64,000 nucleotides of DNA, taken from the NCBI RefSeq assembly GCF_900114845.1, contig NZ_FOUK01000001.1:1342479-1406478 (forward strand), given 5' to 3'. The translations under genes were made by a program, and so were the position numbers. Below the pieces are notes generated by a model. The model was not told the DNA's origin. It searched no databases and worked only from the letters and a program-made list of their open reading frames with translations. The stretch comes from Pimelobacter simplex (GTDB taxonomy: Bacteria; Actinomycetota; Actinomycetes; Propionibacteriales; Nocardioidaceae). Of this stretch, positions 1-8,898 are shown in pieces. The number at the start of each line of letters is the position of its first letter. Position 1 is the first letter of the stretch.

Positions 1-1
1 C

Positions 2-2719
2 GCCGACCTGGTCCGGACCGCGCTCGAGGGCCGGGTCCCGCTCACCGTCCGCGCGCGGCCCGGTGACACCGGGTTCCCGGACGCCGTCGCCGACGGCCTG
101 GTCGCGCTCGCCGAGGCCGGTGCCGAGCCGGAGTGGATCTGGATCCTCCACGACGACGCGAATCCCGCGCCCGACGCGCTCGCCGAGCTGCTCGCCGCCG
201 CGGCCGCCCGCCCGGACGCCGACTTCCTCGGTCCCAAGCTGCGCGAGTGGCCCTCGCTGCGCCGCCTGCTCGAGCTCGGCGTCACCATCAGCGGCACCGG
301 CCGGCGCGAGACCGGCCTGGAGCGCGGCGAGTACGACCAGGGCCAGCACGACGAGGTCCGCGAGGTGCTCGCGGTCAACTCGGCCGGACTGCTCGTGCGC
401 CGCACGGCCCTCGAGGAGCTGGGCGGCTACTCGCCGGAGCTGCCGATCTTCGGCAACGACATCGACCTCGGCTGGCGCGCCGCCGCGGCCGGGCGGACCA
501 CGCTGATCGTGCCGTCCGCCGTCGTCTTCCACGCCGAGGCGGCGCACCGCGGCATCCGCCGCACCCCGCTCACCGGGCGGCACACCCACTTCCAGGAGCG
601 CCGCGCGGCGCTCTTCACCCTGCTGGCCAACGCCCGCGGCGCCACACTGCCCTTCCGGGCGGTCCGGCTCGTGCTCGGCACGCTGCTGCGCGTGGTCGGG
701 CTGCTCTGCGTCCGTGCCGTCGGCGAGGCGCTCGACGAGCTCGCCGCGCTCATCGCGGTGCTGCGTCACCCGGGCCGGATCCGCGCCGCGCGCCGGGCCC
801 GGACCGGCACCGACCGGGCCCGGGTCCGCCGGCTGCTGGCGCCCTGGTGGCTGCCCTACCGGCACGGCCTCGACGTCGTCGGCGACCTCGTCGCGGCGGC
901 CACCAACCAGGCCGCCGACGTCGCCGACCGGCGCCGGGCCGCGGCCGCCGAGCGCGACGCCGCCCAGGGACCGCCGCCCGCACGGCACCGCGGCGAGGAG
1001 GACGAGTTCGCCGACACCGGCATCGTCGTCCGCTTCTTCACCAGCCCGGTCGCCGTCGCGACCGCCGTCACCGTCATCGCGCTGCTCGTCGGCGTGCGCG
1101 ACGTCGTCGGTGGGATCAGCGGTGGTGCGCTGTCGCCCACCCCCAGTGGCGTCGGCGCCTGGTGGGCGCTGCACGTCGAGAGCCACCATCCCCTCGGCTT
1201 CGGCTCGGCGGTGCCCGCGCCGCCCTACGTGCTCCTGCTGGCGCTGCTCGGCATCCCGTTCGGCCCGTCCCTGCTGATGTCGCTGCTCATGGCCCTCGCC
1301 GCGCCGTTCGGGCTGTGGGGGGCGTGGCGCTTCCTGCGGGTCGTCGGCCGCCTCGTCACCCCCTATGGCGCCCCACGCTGGCTGCTCCTGTGGGGCGCGG
1401 TCTCGTGGGCGCTCGTGCCGCTCGTCGCCGGCGCCTGGGGCGGTGGCCGCTGGGGGATCGTCGTCGCCGCCGCCGTGCTGCCCTGGATGGCGCACAGCGC
1501 CCTCGGCTTCGCCGACCCCGACGCCGCCCACCGCCGCCGCGCGGGCTGGCGGACCGGGCTGCTGCTCGCGGTGCTGACCGCGGTCGCGCCGCCGTCCTGG
1601 TTCGTGACCGCCGTGCTCGTCGCCGTGCTCCTCGGCTGCGCGATCCGCCTGGTGCCCGGCGAGGCCCGGGACCGCTCGGTGTGGGGGCCTCCCGTCGCCG
1701 CGCTGCTCGTCCCGCTCGTCGTCCTGCTGCCGTGGTGGCTGCCCGCCCTGCTCGAGGGCGCCGCCGCCGGGACCCTCCTCGACATCGGCCGCTGGCCGAC
1801 CGCGGCCACCTCCGGCTGGGACCTCCTCGCCGGCCGGCTCGGCGGTCTCGGCGCCCCGGCCTGGCTCGGCTTCGTGCTGCCGGTCCTCGCGCTCCTGGCC
1901 CTCGTCCCGCGCGCCACCCGGATCCCCGTCGTCTTCTGCTGGCTGGTCGCCGCGATCACCGCCGTGGTCGCCGTTCCGCTCGCGGTCACCCGGATCGACC
2001 TCAGCGGCACCACCTCCCAGCAGCCCGGCGTCGGCGCCGTGCTGCTCTTCCTGGCCGGCGCGTGGATCACCGCCGCCGTCCTCGGCGGGCTCGCCCTGCA
2101 CCACCTCGGCGACCAGGCCAAGCCCGCGCAGGCGGGGCTCGGTCTGGTCGCGCTGGCCGGGCTGGTCGCGCCGCTGGCCGGCCTCGTCTGGTTCGCCGGC
2201 TGGGGGAGCGAGGACCTCACCGACCCGCCGCCGTCCGACGTCCCGGTCTACATGGCCCAGCGCGCCGCCCAGGCCGAGGAGGACGGCGTCCTCGTGCTGC
2301 GCGGCAGCATCGACGACGGCGTCCGCTACGAGGTGCGCCGCGGCGACGGCCCGACCGTGGGCGAGGACGAGATCGCGGCGCTCACCCCCGAGGACCCGAA
2401 GGTGAGCGCGCTCATCCGCTCGCTCGTCACCTCGCCCGACCCCGACGCCGTGGCCGAGCTGTCGCGGCGCGGCGTCCTCTACATCGTCCAGGCCGCTCCC
2501 GCCGACGGCGCGGTCGCCGCCAGCCTCGACGCCACCTCCGGCCTGGTCCAGGCCAGCTCCGAGCGCGGGACCCGCGCCTGGCAGGTCACCCTGGAGCCCG
2601 GTGCCCTGCCGTCCCCCACCTCCTGGCTGCGCTGGCTCCTGCTGGTGGTCCAGTGGGTGGCGATCCCCGTCCTGGTCGTGCTGGCCCTCCCGCCGCTGCG
2701 AAGGAACCGTGATGACTGA
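2..2719 (+). CDS. Family 2 glycosyltransferase with large membrane domain (5' end outside window)
   Basis: About 905 residues are visible and the true start lies left of the window. The N-terminal part is a GT-A fold: an acidic HDDAN motif at visible residues 50-54 fits nucleotide-sugar binding and the FGNDIDLGWR stretch near 152-160 is the ED-type catalytic region of GT2 enzymes. From about residue 355 on there are many hydrophobic helices, ending in a basic tail. Actinobacterial proteins of this layout sit beside DUF5719 and manB genes and are thought to build envelope polysaccharide. The acceptor and sugar cannot be read from sequence. The stop overlaps the next gene by 8 bases, so the two are translationally coupled. 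Confidence 0.88.
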   Translation, partial: ADLVRTALEGRVPLTVRARPGDTGFPDAVADGLVALAEAGAEPEWIWILHDDANPAPDALAELLAAAAARPDADFLGPKLREWPSLRRLLELGVTISGTGRRETGLERGEYDQGQHDEVREVLAVNSAGLLVRRTALEELGGYSPELPIFGNDIDLGWRAAAAGRTTLIVPSAVVFHAEAAHRGIRRTPLTGRHTHFQERRAALFTLLANARGATLPFRAVRLVLGTLLRVVGLLCVRAVGEALDELAALIAVLRHPGRIRAARRARTGTDRARVRRLLAPWWLPYRHGLDVVGDLVAAATNQAADVADRRRAAAAERDAAQGPPPARHRGEEDEFADTGIVVRFFTSPVAVATAVTVIALLVGVRDVVGGISGGALSPTPSGVGAWWALHVESHHPLGFGSAVPAPPYVLLLALLGIPFGPSLLMSLLMALAAPFGLWGAWRFLRVVGRLVTPYGAPRWLLLWGAVSWALVPLVAGAWGGGRWGIVVAAAVLPWMAHSALGFADPDAAHRRRAGWRTGLLLAVLTAVAPPSWFVTAVLVAVLLGCAIRLVPGEARDRSVWGPPVAALLVPLVVLLPWWLPALLEGAAAGTLLDIGRWPTAATSGWDLLAGRLGGLGAPAWLGFVLPVLALLALVPRATRIPVVFCWLVAAITAVVAVPLAVTRIDLSGTTSQQPGVGAVLLFLAGAWITAAVLGGLALHHLGDQAKPAQAGLGLVALAGLVAPLAGLVWFAGWGSEDLTDPPPSDVPVYMAQRAAQAEEDGVLVLRGSIDDGVRYEVRRGDGPTVGEDEIAALTPEDPKVSALIRSLVTSPDPDAVAELSRRGVLYIVQAAPADGAVAASLDATSGLVQASSERGTRAWQVTLEPGALPSPTSWLRWLLLVVQWVAIPVLVVLALPPLRRNRDD

Positions 2720-4157
2720 CCCGACCCCCGCCCCCGCCGGCCGGAGCGGCCGCCGCGCCTCCGTCGTGCGGCGTCGCCGGGTCGACATCCTCGTCGCCCT
2801 CGCGATCGGCCTGCCCACCGTCGTCGCCCTCGGCGTCGGCGCGATCGGCGGTGAGGACACCCCCCAGCTCGGCGGCGTCCGCCCGCCCACCAGCGCCGCC
2901 CTCACCTCCGCGACCGAGGTCTGCCCGTCCGGCCTCGAGCCGGGCGCCACGACGATCCGGGTCGGGCGCAGCCCCGGCGTCCCCGGCGGCGACCTCGACG
3001 TCCTCACCGGTGCCGGCGCCGGCGCGGACGCCACCGTCACCGCGGCGAGCCCCGTCCCGGTCCCCGCCGACGGCACCGCCGTCGTCCCGGGCAGCACCGG
3101 CGCCACCGTCCTCACCGGCAAGGGCGACGCCGCCCCCGGCATCGTCGCCGGCCGCGGCGAGAGCCTGGCCGTCCCCGAGTGCCGCGCCCCGGCGTACGAC
3201 GAGTGGCTGGTCGGCCTCGGCGCCAGCGCCCGCTACGCCACCACCGTCGAGCTCGTGAACCCCGACGACGGCGAGGCCGTCGTCGACATCGCGCTCTCCG
3301 ACGCCTCCGGCCCGGTCGAGGAGCCCGCCCTGCGCGGCATCCAGGTCCCCGCGCACGGCGTCAAGCGGATCGACCTGGCCGTCACCGCGCCCCGCCGCAC
3401 GCTCACCGCGGCCCACGTCACCGTCATCCGCGGCCGGGTCACCGCGACCGCCCGCACCACCCGCGACCCCCTCGGCCGCGGCCGGGTGACCACGGACTTC
3501 CAGCCCGCACAGGCCGCCCCCGACACCGAGAACCTCATCCTCGGCATCCCCGCGAAGCCCGCCGGCGCCACGCTCCACGTGGCCAACCCGGGCCAGGACG
3601 AGGTCCGCGCCACCGTCCGCCTCGTCACCACCGAGTCCACCTTCACCCCCACCGAGGCCGAGCCCATCTCGGTCGCGCCCGGCGCCCTGGCGACCGTCGA
3701 CCTCGGCCCGATGCTCTCCGGCAAGAGCGGCGAGGGCGTCGTCGGCGTCCTCGTCGAGTCCCCGGAGCCGGTCGTGGCCTCCGTCCGCCTGCTCCAGGCC
3801 TCCGACCTGGTCCTGCTCGCGCCCGCGATCGACGTCCGCGAGCCCACCGCGGCGGTCGTCCCCACCGGCGCGAAGACGCTCCTCGTCGGCGGCGCCCAGC
3901 GTGCGGGCGTCGTCCACGTGACGTCGTACGACGCGGCAGGCACGTCGCTCCGCGACGACCAGCTCGAGGTCGCCCCCGACCGGGCCGCCTCGCTGGCGCT
4001 GCCGCCGGGCGCGGTGCGGGTGAGCGTCGAGCCGCGCAACACCCGGGTGTCCGGGGTGTTCTCGATGCCGGTGGCCGGACGGCAGGGCGGTCTCGCGACC
4101 CTGCGGCTGCGGCCGGCCGAGACGCACGCGCGGATCCCGGCGGTCGCGCCGGAGTAG
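2712..4157 (+). CDS. DUF5719 family secreted/membrane-anchored protein
   Basis: A 481-residue protein with a basic N-terminus, one hydrophobic segment at about residues 24-44 (signal anchor) and an Ala/Val/Thr-rich extracytoplasmic remainder of repeated beta-strand-like segments. No catalytic motif is visible. It matches the family (DUF5719) that usually follows a large GT2 glycosyltransferase in actinobacteria, and here its ATG lies inside the last codons of that gene. A GTG one codon earlier (2709) is also possible. Partner of the glycosyltransferase in envelope polysaccharide assembly is the likely role, by context only. Confidence 0.8.
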   Translation: MTDPTPAPAGRSGRRASVVRRRRVDILVALAIGLPTVVALGVGAIGGEDTPQLGGVRPPTSAALTSATEVCPSGLEPGATTIRVGRSPGVPGGDLDVLTGAGAGADATVTAASPVPVPADGTAVVPGSTGATVLTGKGDAAPGIVAGRGESLAVPECRAPAYDEWLVGLGASARYATTVELVNPDDGEAVVDIALSDASGPVEEPALRGIQVPAHGVKRIDLAVTAPRRTLTAAHVTVIRGRVTATARTTRDPLGRGRVTTDFQPAQAAPDTENLILGIPAKPAGATLHVANPGQDEVRATVRLVTTESTFTPTEAEPISVAPGALATVDLGPMLSGKSGEGVVGVLVESPEPVVASVRLLQASDLVLLAPAIDVREPTAAVVPTGAKTLLVGGAQRAGVVHVTSYDAAGTSLRDDQLEVAPDRAASLALPPGAVRVSVEPRNTRVSGVFSMPVAGRQGGLATLRLRPAETHARIPAVAPE

Positions 4158-4173
4158 TGCCGCCGTGGCGGGC

Positions 4174-4641
4174 TCAGTCGTCGTCCGACGGATACCGCGG
4201 GTCGACATCGCTCGGCTCGATGCCGAGCAGCTCGGCGACCTGCTCGACCACCACGGTCAGCACGATCGCCTCGAGGTCCGCGCGGTCCGCCGCCCGGTGC
4301 TCCAGCGGACGCCGGAAGACGACGAGCCGCGTCGGCCGGCTGCCCGCACCGCGCACGAGCGACGAGAGCGGCACCCGGCCGGAGTCCCAGTCGTCGGGCA
4401 GGTCGGGGGTGTCCTCGACGGCGTACTCGACCAGGCCGAGGTGGTCGGACCAGCGGGCGTCGATGGCGGAGACGACGTCGAGCATGATCCGGTCGAAGGT
4501 CTCCCGCGAGCTGCGGGGGACCGGGGGTCGGTGCCCGGCGTCGAGCGGCAGCACCGCGGGGCCGCGCATGCCGTGGCCGCGCCGGTCGCGCCGGCGGCGG
4601 GGGACGAGCTCCGCCTCCGCTTCCTGGTCCGACTGCTCCAC
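4174..4641 (-). CDS. Metallopeptidase-family (zincin fold) protein lacking HExxH
   Basis: About 155 residues from the chosen GTG. The body matches the actinobacterial zincin-like family found beside DUF3499 and manB (Rv3259 in M. tuberculosis): a GMRGPAVLP segment, FDRIMLDVV, VEYAVEDTP and a C-terminal helix VVVEQVAELLG. That helix lies where catalytic relatives carry HExxH; no His pair is present, so peptidase activity is doubtful. The start at 4641 is chosen because a TAGGCT -10 box ends 7 bases upstream, the leaderless pattern seen across this window; an ATG at 4710 would run into the divergent gene. Confidence 0.8.
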   Translation of the reverse strand: MEQSDQEAEAELVPRRRRDRRGHGMRGPAVLPLDAGHRPPVPRSSRETFDRIMLDVVSAIDARWSDHLGLVEYAVEDTPDLPDDWDSGRVPLSSLVRGAGSRPTRLVVFRRPLEHRAADRADLEAIVLTVVVEQVAELLGIEPSDVDPRYPSDDD

Positions 4642-4648
4642 GTCCGCG

Positions 4649-4684
4649 AGCCTATCCACTCGCCGGGGCCGGGAGCGGTAGCGT
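4649..4684. promoter_or_regulatory. Divergent leaderless promoters (4174-4641 gene / DUF3499)
   Basis: On the minus strand TAGGCT (4654-4649) lies 7 bases from a GTG at 4641. On the plus strand TAGCGT (4679-4684) lies 7 bases from a GTG at 4692. No Shine-Dalgarno precedes either start, which fits two leaderless transcripts leaving a gap of about 50 bases. Confidence 0.6.
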
Positions 4685-4691
4685 CTGCCGC

Positions 4692-5069
4692 GTGAGCGCG
4701 AGTCCGGCACCCCAGAGCCTGCGTACGTGTTCGCGTACGGCCTGTGCCCGTCGCGCCGTCGCCACCCTGACCTACGTCTACGCCGACTCGACCGCCGTGC
4801 TCGGCCCGCTGGCGACCTTCGCCGAGCCGCACGCCTACGACCTGTGCGACGTCCACAGCGAGCGGCTGTCCGCGCCGCGCGGCTGGGAGGTCGTCCGGCT
4901 CGCGCTCGGCAACCAGCAGCAGGGGCCCAGCAACGACGACCTGCTCGCGCTCGCCGATGCCGTCCGCGAGGCGGCCCGGCCGGTCCGGCGCGAGCCCGTC
5001 GAGGCGCCGCGCGAGCCCGGACGCGAGGTGGCCCGCAAGGGTCACCTGCGCATGCTGACCTCGGAGTAA
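4692..5069 (+). CDS. DUF3499 family protein
   Basis: A 125-residue protein starting at GTG. Residues 12-20 carry a C-x4-C pair (TCSRTACAR) and a third Cys occurs in YDLCDVH near residue 54, suggesting a small metal-binding fold. The family (Rv3258c in M. tuberculosis) is confined to actinobacteria and conserved next to manB; its biochemical function is not established. The tail from about residue 85 is Arg/Glu/Pro rich and probably disordered. Transcribed from its own leaderless promoter, with manB starting 33 bases downstream from another. Confidence 0.88.
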   Translation: MSASPAPQSLRTCSRTACARRAVATLTYVYADSTAVLGPLATFAEPHAYDLCDVHSERLSAPRGWEVVRLALGNQQQGPSNDDLLALADAVREAARPVRREPVEAPREPGREVARKGHLRMLTSE

Positions 5070-5090
5070 CCCCGCCTCACGCGCGTGCAC

Positions 5091-5096
5091 TAAGGT
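5091..5096 (+). promoter_or_regulatory. -10 box of manB (leaderless)
   Basis: TAAGGT sits six bases before the manB ATG at 5103, and no ribosome-binding site lies between, matching the leaderless pattern of this window. Confidence 0.55.
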
Positions 5097-5102
5097 CGCC
5101 GC

Positions 5103-6482
5103 ATGGCCGGTTCCACGACCTCACCCGAGAACCTGAGCAAGGTCTTCAAGGCCTACGACGTCCGGGGCATCGTCGGCGAACAGCTCGACGAGGAGCTCGC
5201 CCGCGCCACCGGGGCGGCCTATGTCGCCGTCCTCGGCGTCGACGCCCTCGTCATCGGGTACGACATGCGGCCGAGCTCGCCCGCGCTCGCGGGCGCCTTC
5301 GCCGACGGCGCGACCACCGCGGGCGCCGACGTCACGATGATCGGCCTCGCCTCGACCGACCAGCTCTACTTCGCCTCGGGTCACCTGAACCTGCCGGGCG
5401 CGATGTTCACGGCGAGCCACAACCCCGCGCAGTACAACGGCATCAAGATGTGCCGCGCGCTCGCGCAGCCGGTCGGCATGGAGAGCGGCCTCGCCGACAT
5501 CCGCGACCGGGTCGCCGCCGGCGCACCCGTGACCGGCAGCGGGCGCTCCGGCTCCATCGGCGAGCACGACGTGCTGCAGGCCTACGCCGCCCACCTGCTC
5601 TCGCTCGCGCCGGTCACCGGCCGCAGGCTCAAGGTCGTCGTCGACGCCGGCAACGGCATGGCCGGGCACACCGCGCCCGCCGTCTTCGAGCGGCTGGCCG
5701 ACCAGGTCGAGATGATCCCGATGTACTTCGAGCTCGACGGCACCTTCCCGAACCACGAGGCCAACCCGATCGAGCCGGCCAACCTCGTCGACCTGCAGAA
5801 GCGGGTGATCTCCGAGCGTGCCGACATCGGCCTCGCGTTCGACGGCGACGCCGACCGCTGCTTCCTCGTCGACGAGCGCGGCGAGCTGGTCTCGCCGTCC
5901 ACGCTGACCGCGCTGATCGCCGCCCGCGAGCTGGCCAAGGAGCCCGGCGCCACGGTGATCCACAACCTGATCACCTCGCGCGCGGTGCCCGAGATCGTCA
6001 CCGAGCTGGGCGGCACGCCGGTCCGCACCCGGGTCGGCCACTCGTACATCAAGGCGACGATGGCCGAGACCGACGCGATCTTCGGCGGCGAGCACAGCGG
6101 CCACTTCTACTTCCGCGACTTCTGGCGCGCCGACTCCGGCATGCTCGCCGCGCTCCACGCGATGGCGGCGCTCGCCGAGACCGACCGGCCGCTCTCCGAG
6201 CTGCTGCGCGCCTACGAGCGCTACCCGCTCAGCGGCGAGATCAACAGCACCGTCGCCGACCAGGACGTCGTCCTGCGGGCCCTCGAGGCCGCGTACGTCG
6301 ACCGCGACGGCGTCACGATCGACCGGCTCGACGGGCTGAGCGTCGGCCACGCCGACTGGGCGTTCAACGTGCGCGCCTCCAACACCGAGCCGCTGCTGCG
6401 GCTGAACGCCGAAGGAAAGGACGAGCCCACCATGGCCCGAGTCCGTGACGAGGCCCTCGCGATCATCCGGAGCGGCAAGTGA
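5103..6482 (+). CDS. manB: Phosphomannomutase/phosphoglucomutase
   Basis: A 459-residue alpha-D-phosphohexomutase. It interconverts mannose-6-phosphate and mannose-1-phosphate (and probably the glucose pair) in the cytoplasm, supplying GDP-mannose for mannosylated envelope glycans. All family signatures are present: AYDVRG at residues 17-22, the phosphoserine loop TASHNP at 103-108 (Ser105), the metal loop DGDADR at 247-252, the sugar-binding GGEHSGH segment, and a C-terminal phosphate-binding RASNTEP. The length is normal. It overlaps the next gene by four bases (GTGA), so manB, the Trm112-like gene and the SIS gene form an operon, as in mycobacteria and Streptomyces. Confidence 0.96.
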   Translation: MAGSTTSPENLSKVFKAYDVRGIVGEQLDEELARATGAAYVAVLGVDALVIGYDMRPSSPALAGAFADGATTAGADVTMIGLASTDQLYFASGHLNLPGAMFTASHNPAQYNGIKMCRALAQPVGMESGLADIRDRVAAGAPVTGSGRSGSIGEHDVLQAYAAHLLSLAPVTGRRLKVVVDAGNGMAGHTAPAVFERLADQVEMIPMYFELDGTFPNHEANPIEPANLVDLQKRVISERADIGLAFDGDADRCFLVDERGELVSPSTLTALIAARELAKEPGATVIHNLITSRAVPEIVTELGGTPVRTRVGHSYIKATMAETDAIFGGEHSGHFYFRDFWRADSGMLAALHAMAALAETDRPLSELLRAYERYPLSGEINSTVADQDVVLRALEAAYVDRDGVTIDRLDGLSVGHADWAFNVRASNTEPLLRLNAEGKDEPTMARVRDEALAIIRSGK

Positions 6483-6655
6483 GCGCCCCGGAGGTCTCCC
6501 CGGAGCTGCTCGCGATCATCGTCTGCCCGTCCTGCAAGGGCGAGCTGACCCTCACCGAGGTCCCCGAGCTCGCCTGCACGGGCTGCGGCCTGGTCTACCC
6601 GGTGCGCGACGGCATCCCGGTCCTGCTGGTCGACGAAGCCCGCAAGCCGGCCTGA
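6479..6655 (+). CDS. Trm112-family small zinc-ribbon protein
   Basis: A 58-residue protein that starts with a GTG overlapping the manB stop. Two Cys pairs, CPSC at residues 16-19 and CTGC at 33-36, form the zinc ribbon typical of the Trm112 (YcaR/UPF0434) family, followed by YPVRDGIPVLL, the conserved end of the domain. In eukaryotes and archaea Trm112 activates methyltransferases; bacterial members are commonly annotated without a proven partner. In many actinobacteria a copy sits between manB and the TobH/SIS gene, as here. Very short but complete. Confidence 0.88.
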   Translation: MSAPEVSPELLAIIVCPSCKGELTLTEVPELACTGCGLVYPVRDGIPVLLVDEARKPA

Positions 6656-6664
6656 GGCCCGGCC

Positions 6665-7690
6665 ATGGTCTGGTTCGACGAGTCCCGGCTGGACGACGCC
6701 TCGGCCCTGGCCGCGGCCGACCTGCGGCTGCGCACCCTGGCCGAGTCCGGCGCCCGGGTACGTCGTGAGGTCGACGGCGCGGCCGAGGCGATCGCCGAGG
6801 CGGTCGCCCGCTCCGCCGAGACCCGGCCCCGCGCGGTGATCGCCGCCGGACCGGACTCCCGCCTGCTCCGGGCCGTGCTCGAGCCCTTCTGCCCGGTCCC
6901 GTTCGTCGCCTGGCCCTCGCCGGCGCTGCCCGGGTGGGCCGGCAGCCTCGACCTGGTCGTCGTCCTGGCGCCCGAGGGCGGGGACGCCGGCACCGCGCTC
7001 GCCGTCGCCGAGGCCGCGCGCCGGGGCTGCCAGCTCGTCGTCGCCGCGCCGCCGGAGTCGATCGTCGCCGAGCACGCCACCGGCCGCTGGGCGACGATCC
7101 TCCCCACGCGGACCAGCGACCAGCTCGCCACCGCGGTCGCCATGCTCTCCTTCCTCGACCAGGTCCACCTGGGCCCCGAGGCCGAGCCCGAGGCCGTCGC
7201 CGAGGCGCTCGACGCGGTCGCGATCGCCTGCTCGCCGCACCGCGACATCTCCATCAACCCGGCCAAGGTGCTCGCGATCTCGCTCGCCGACGCCAACCCC
7301 CTGCTGTGGGGCGGCTCGGTGCTGGCGGCCCGCGCCGCGCGCCGGATCGCCGAGTCGATCCGCCGCACGTCCGGGCGGGCCGCGCTCGCCGGCGACGCCG
7401 AGCACCTCCTGCCCGTGATCGAGGCGGCGCGACCGCGCAACGTCTTCGCCGACCCGTTCGCCGACGAGACGGGTGACCGGCGCCCGGTCCTCGTGCTGCT
7501 CGACGACGGCGTCGACGACCCCGTCGTCCGCGACCAGCGGCGCCGGCTCGAGGACGCCGCCCGCGGGCATGACGTCCGCATCGAGCACGTCGCCTCCGAG
7601 GCCGTCGGCGAGGTCGGCCGCTACGCCTCGCTGCTGCTCAGCGGCACCTACGCGGCCGAGTACCTCCGGCTGGGGCTCGTCGCCGACTGA
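6665..7690 (+). CDS. SIS-domain / TobH-like sugar isomerase family protein
   Basis: A 341-residue protein nine bases after the Trm112-like gene and following manB, the position of Rv3256c (TobH) in M. tuberculosis. Alternating beta/alpha segments at residues 56-62 (AVIAAGPDS), 96-101 (LVVVLAPEG) and 122-127 (LVVAAPPES) form a sugar-isomerase (SIS) fold. The C-terminal half resembles the C-terminal domain of bifunctional phosphoglucose/phosphomannose isomerases. The family is often named after its partner manA, which normally follows but is absent here. A role in mannose phosphate metabolism is inferred from context; catalytic residues cannot be assigned. Confidence 0.82.
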   Translation: MVWFDESRLDDASALAAADLRLRTLAESGARVRREVDGAAEAIAEAVARSAETRPRAVIAAGPDSRLLRAVLEPFCPVPFVAWPSPALPGWAGSLDLVVVLAPEGGDAGTALAVAEAARRGCQLVVAAPPESIVAEHATGRWATILPTRTSDQLATAVAMLSFLDQVHLGPEAEPEAVAEALDAVAIACSPHRDISINPAKVLAISLADANPLLWGGSVLAARAARRIAESIRRTSGRAALAGDAEHLLPVIEAARPRNVFADPFADETGDRRPVLVLLDDGVDDPVVRDQRRRLEDAARGHDVRIEHVASEAVGEVGRYASLLLSGTYAAEYLRLGLVAD

Positions 7691-7764
7691 GAAGGCGGCC
7701 GAGACCCGGTGTCTGGTTGTCGGACACTTGGACTTTCCTCAGCAGGTCCGGGTACCAAGGAGTG

Positions 7765-8856
7765 ATGCCGACTCATCGGGATCCCTGGTTGGACAACGCC
7801 AAGATGGGCCTCATCGTGCTCGTCGTGCTCGGGCACACGTGGGCCCTGCTGCCCTCGGACGGGCCGGCGGGACACCTCTACGACTTCGTGTACCTCTGGC
7901 ACATGCCGGCCTTCGTCTTCCTCTCCGGCTACCTCTCGCGCGGGTTCAGCTACCGGCCGGACCGGCTCTGGCAGCTCGTCACCACGCTGCTCGTCCCCTA
8001 CGTGCTGTTCGAGGGGGCGCTGGCCTGGTTCCGGCTGCACGTGGGCGGTGAGCGGCTCGAGTACCTGTGGACCGACCCGCACTTCCCGATGTGGTACCTG
8101 CTCGCGCTCGTCGTGTGGCGGCTCGCGGTGCCGCTGCTGCGCCCGCTGGGCAGCGGGGCCGTCGTCCTGGCGCTCGCGATCTGCCTCGCCAGCGGCTTCC
8201 TCGACGGCGAGTGGACCCGCTGGATGGACCTGCCCCGGATCCTCGGCTTCCTGCCGTTCTTCGTTCTCGGCACGATGCTGACCCCCGAGCGGATGGAGTG
8301 GCTGCGCGGCCGGACCCCGGCGCTCCTCGGCGTCGCGACGTTCGGCCTCATCGGCGTCCTCGCGGTCAACCTGCAGCACTGGGCCGGGACCGGCTACCTG
8401 TACTACCGGCCGTTCACGCTGATGGACGACACGACCGCGACCGCCCTGGTGACCCGGCTCCTGGTCGTCGGCGTCGGGCTGGCGGGGACGTTCGCCTGGC
8501 TGGCCGTCGTCCCGCGGGTGGGCGGCTGGTTCACCCGGATGGGTGCCGCGACGATGATCGTCTACCTCTTCCACGGCTTCGCGGTGAAGGGCCTCGAGTA
8601 CGGCGGCTTCCGCGAGTGGTCGGCCGACCACGTCGGCCTGAGCCTGGTCGTCGGCACCACGCTCGGGCTCGCGATCGCGCTCGGCCTCGCCGCGCCGCCC
8701 GTCCGGCGGGTGCTCACCCACGTCGCCGATCCGTTCGGCGTCGCCCAGCGCAAGGTCCGCGAGGCGGTCGTGCTGACCGCCGTCGTCCACGAGCAGGAGA
8801 ACGGGACGGCGCCCACGGCCGAGCACGCGGCGGAGGCGGTGCGCGCCGGCCGGTAG
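7765..8856 (+). CDS. Membrane acyltransferase of the NolL/OafA (acyltransferase 3) type
   Basis: A 363-residue integral membrane protein with roughly ten hydrophobic segments. It opens with RDPWLDNAK followed by a first helix and a GH pair (VVLGHTW near residue 30), the start and catalytic His of COG3594 fucose O-acetylase-like proteins; the WHMPAFVFLSGYL segment near residues 47-59 is also typical. Such enzymes move acetyl groups from cytoplasmic acetyl-CoA to extracytoplasmic sugars; the acceptor is unknown. ATG 7765 was chosen because the DPWLDN segment is conserved. AAGGAG at 7757-7762 is unusually close to this ATG, so initiation may be atypical. Confidence 0.85.
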   Translation: MPTHRDPWLDNAKMGLIVLVVLGHTWALLPSDGPAGHLYDFVYLWHMPAFVFLSGYLSRGFSYRPDRLWQLVTTLLVPYVLFEGALAWFRLHVGGERLEYLWTDPHFPMWYLLALVVWRLAVPLLRPLGSGAVVLALAICLASGFLDGEWTRWMDLPRILGFLPFFVLGTMLTPERMEWLRGRTPALLGVATFGLIGVLAVNLQHWAGTGYLYYRPFTLMDDTTATALVTRLLVVGVGLAGTFAWLAVVPRVGGWFTRMGAATMIVYLFHGFAVKGLEYGGFREWSADHVGLSLVVGTTLGLAIALGLAAPPVRRVLTHVADPFGVAQRKVREAVVLTAVVHEQENGTAPTAEHAAEAVRAGR

Positions 8857-8898
8857 CCTTCCGCCATGAGCCTCAGCACCCACGAGCAGCCGTCGTGA
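8854..8898 (+). promoter_or_regulatory. Leaderless promoter and 10-codon leader ORF of the DUF808 gene
   Basis: TAGCCT (8854-8859) lies six bases before an ATG at 8866 that opens a 10-codon ORF (MSLSTHEQPS). Its TGA at 8896-8898 overlaps the GTG start of the DUF808 gene at 8895. The layout suggests leaderless translation of a mini-ORF followed by reinitiation on the main gene. Confidence 0.4.

Noticed and set aside
133..2712. 859-codon plus-strand open frame inside the glycosyltransferase
   Set aside because: Arg/Pro/Ala-rich translation without domains; a shadow frame of the GC-rich glycosyltransferase gene, which has recognisable motifs.
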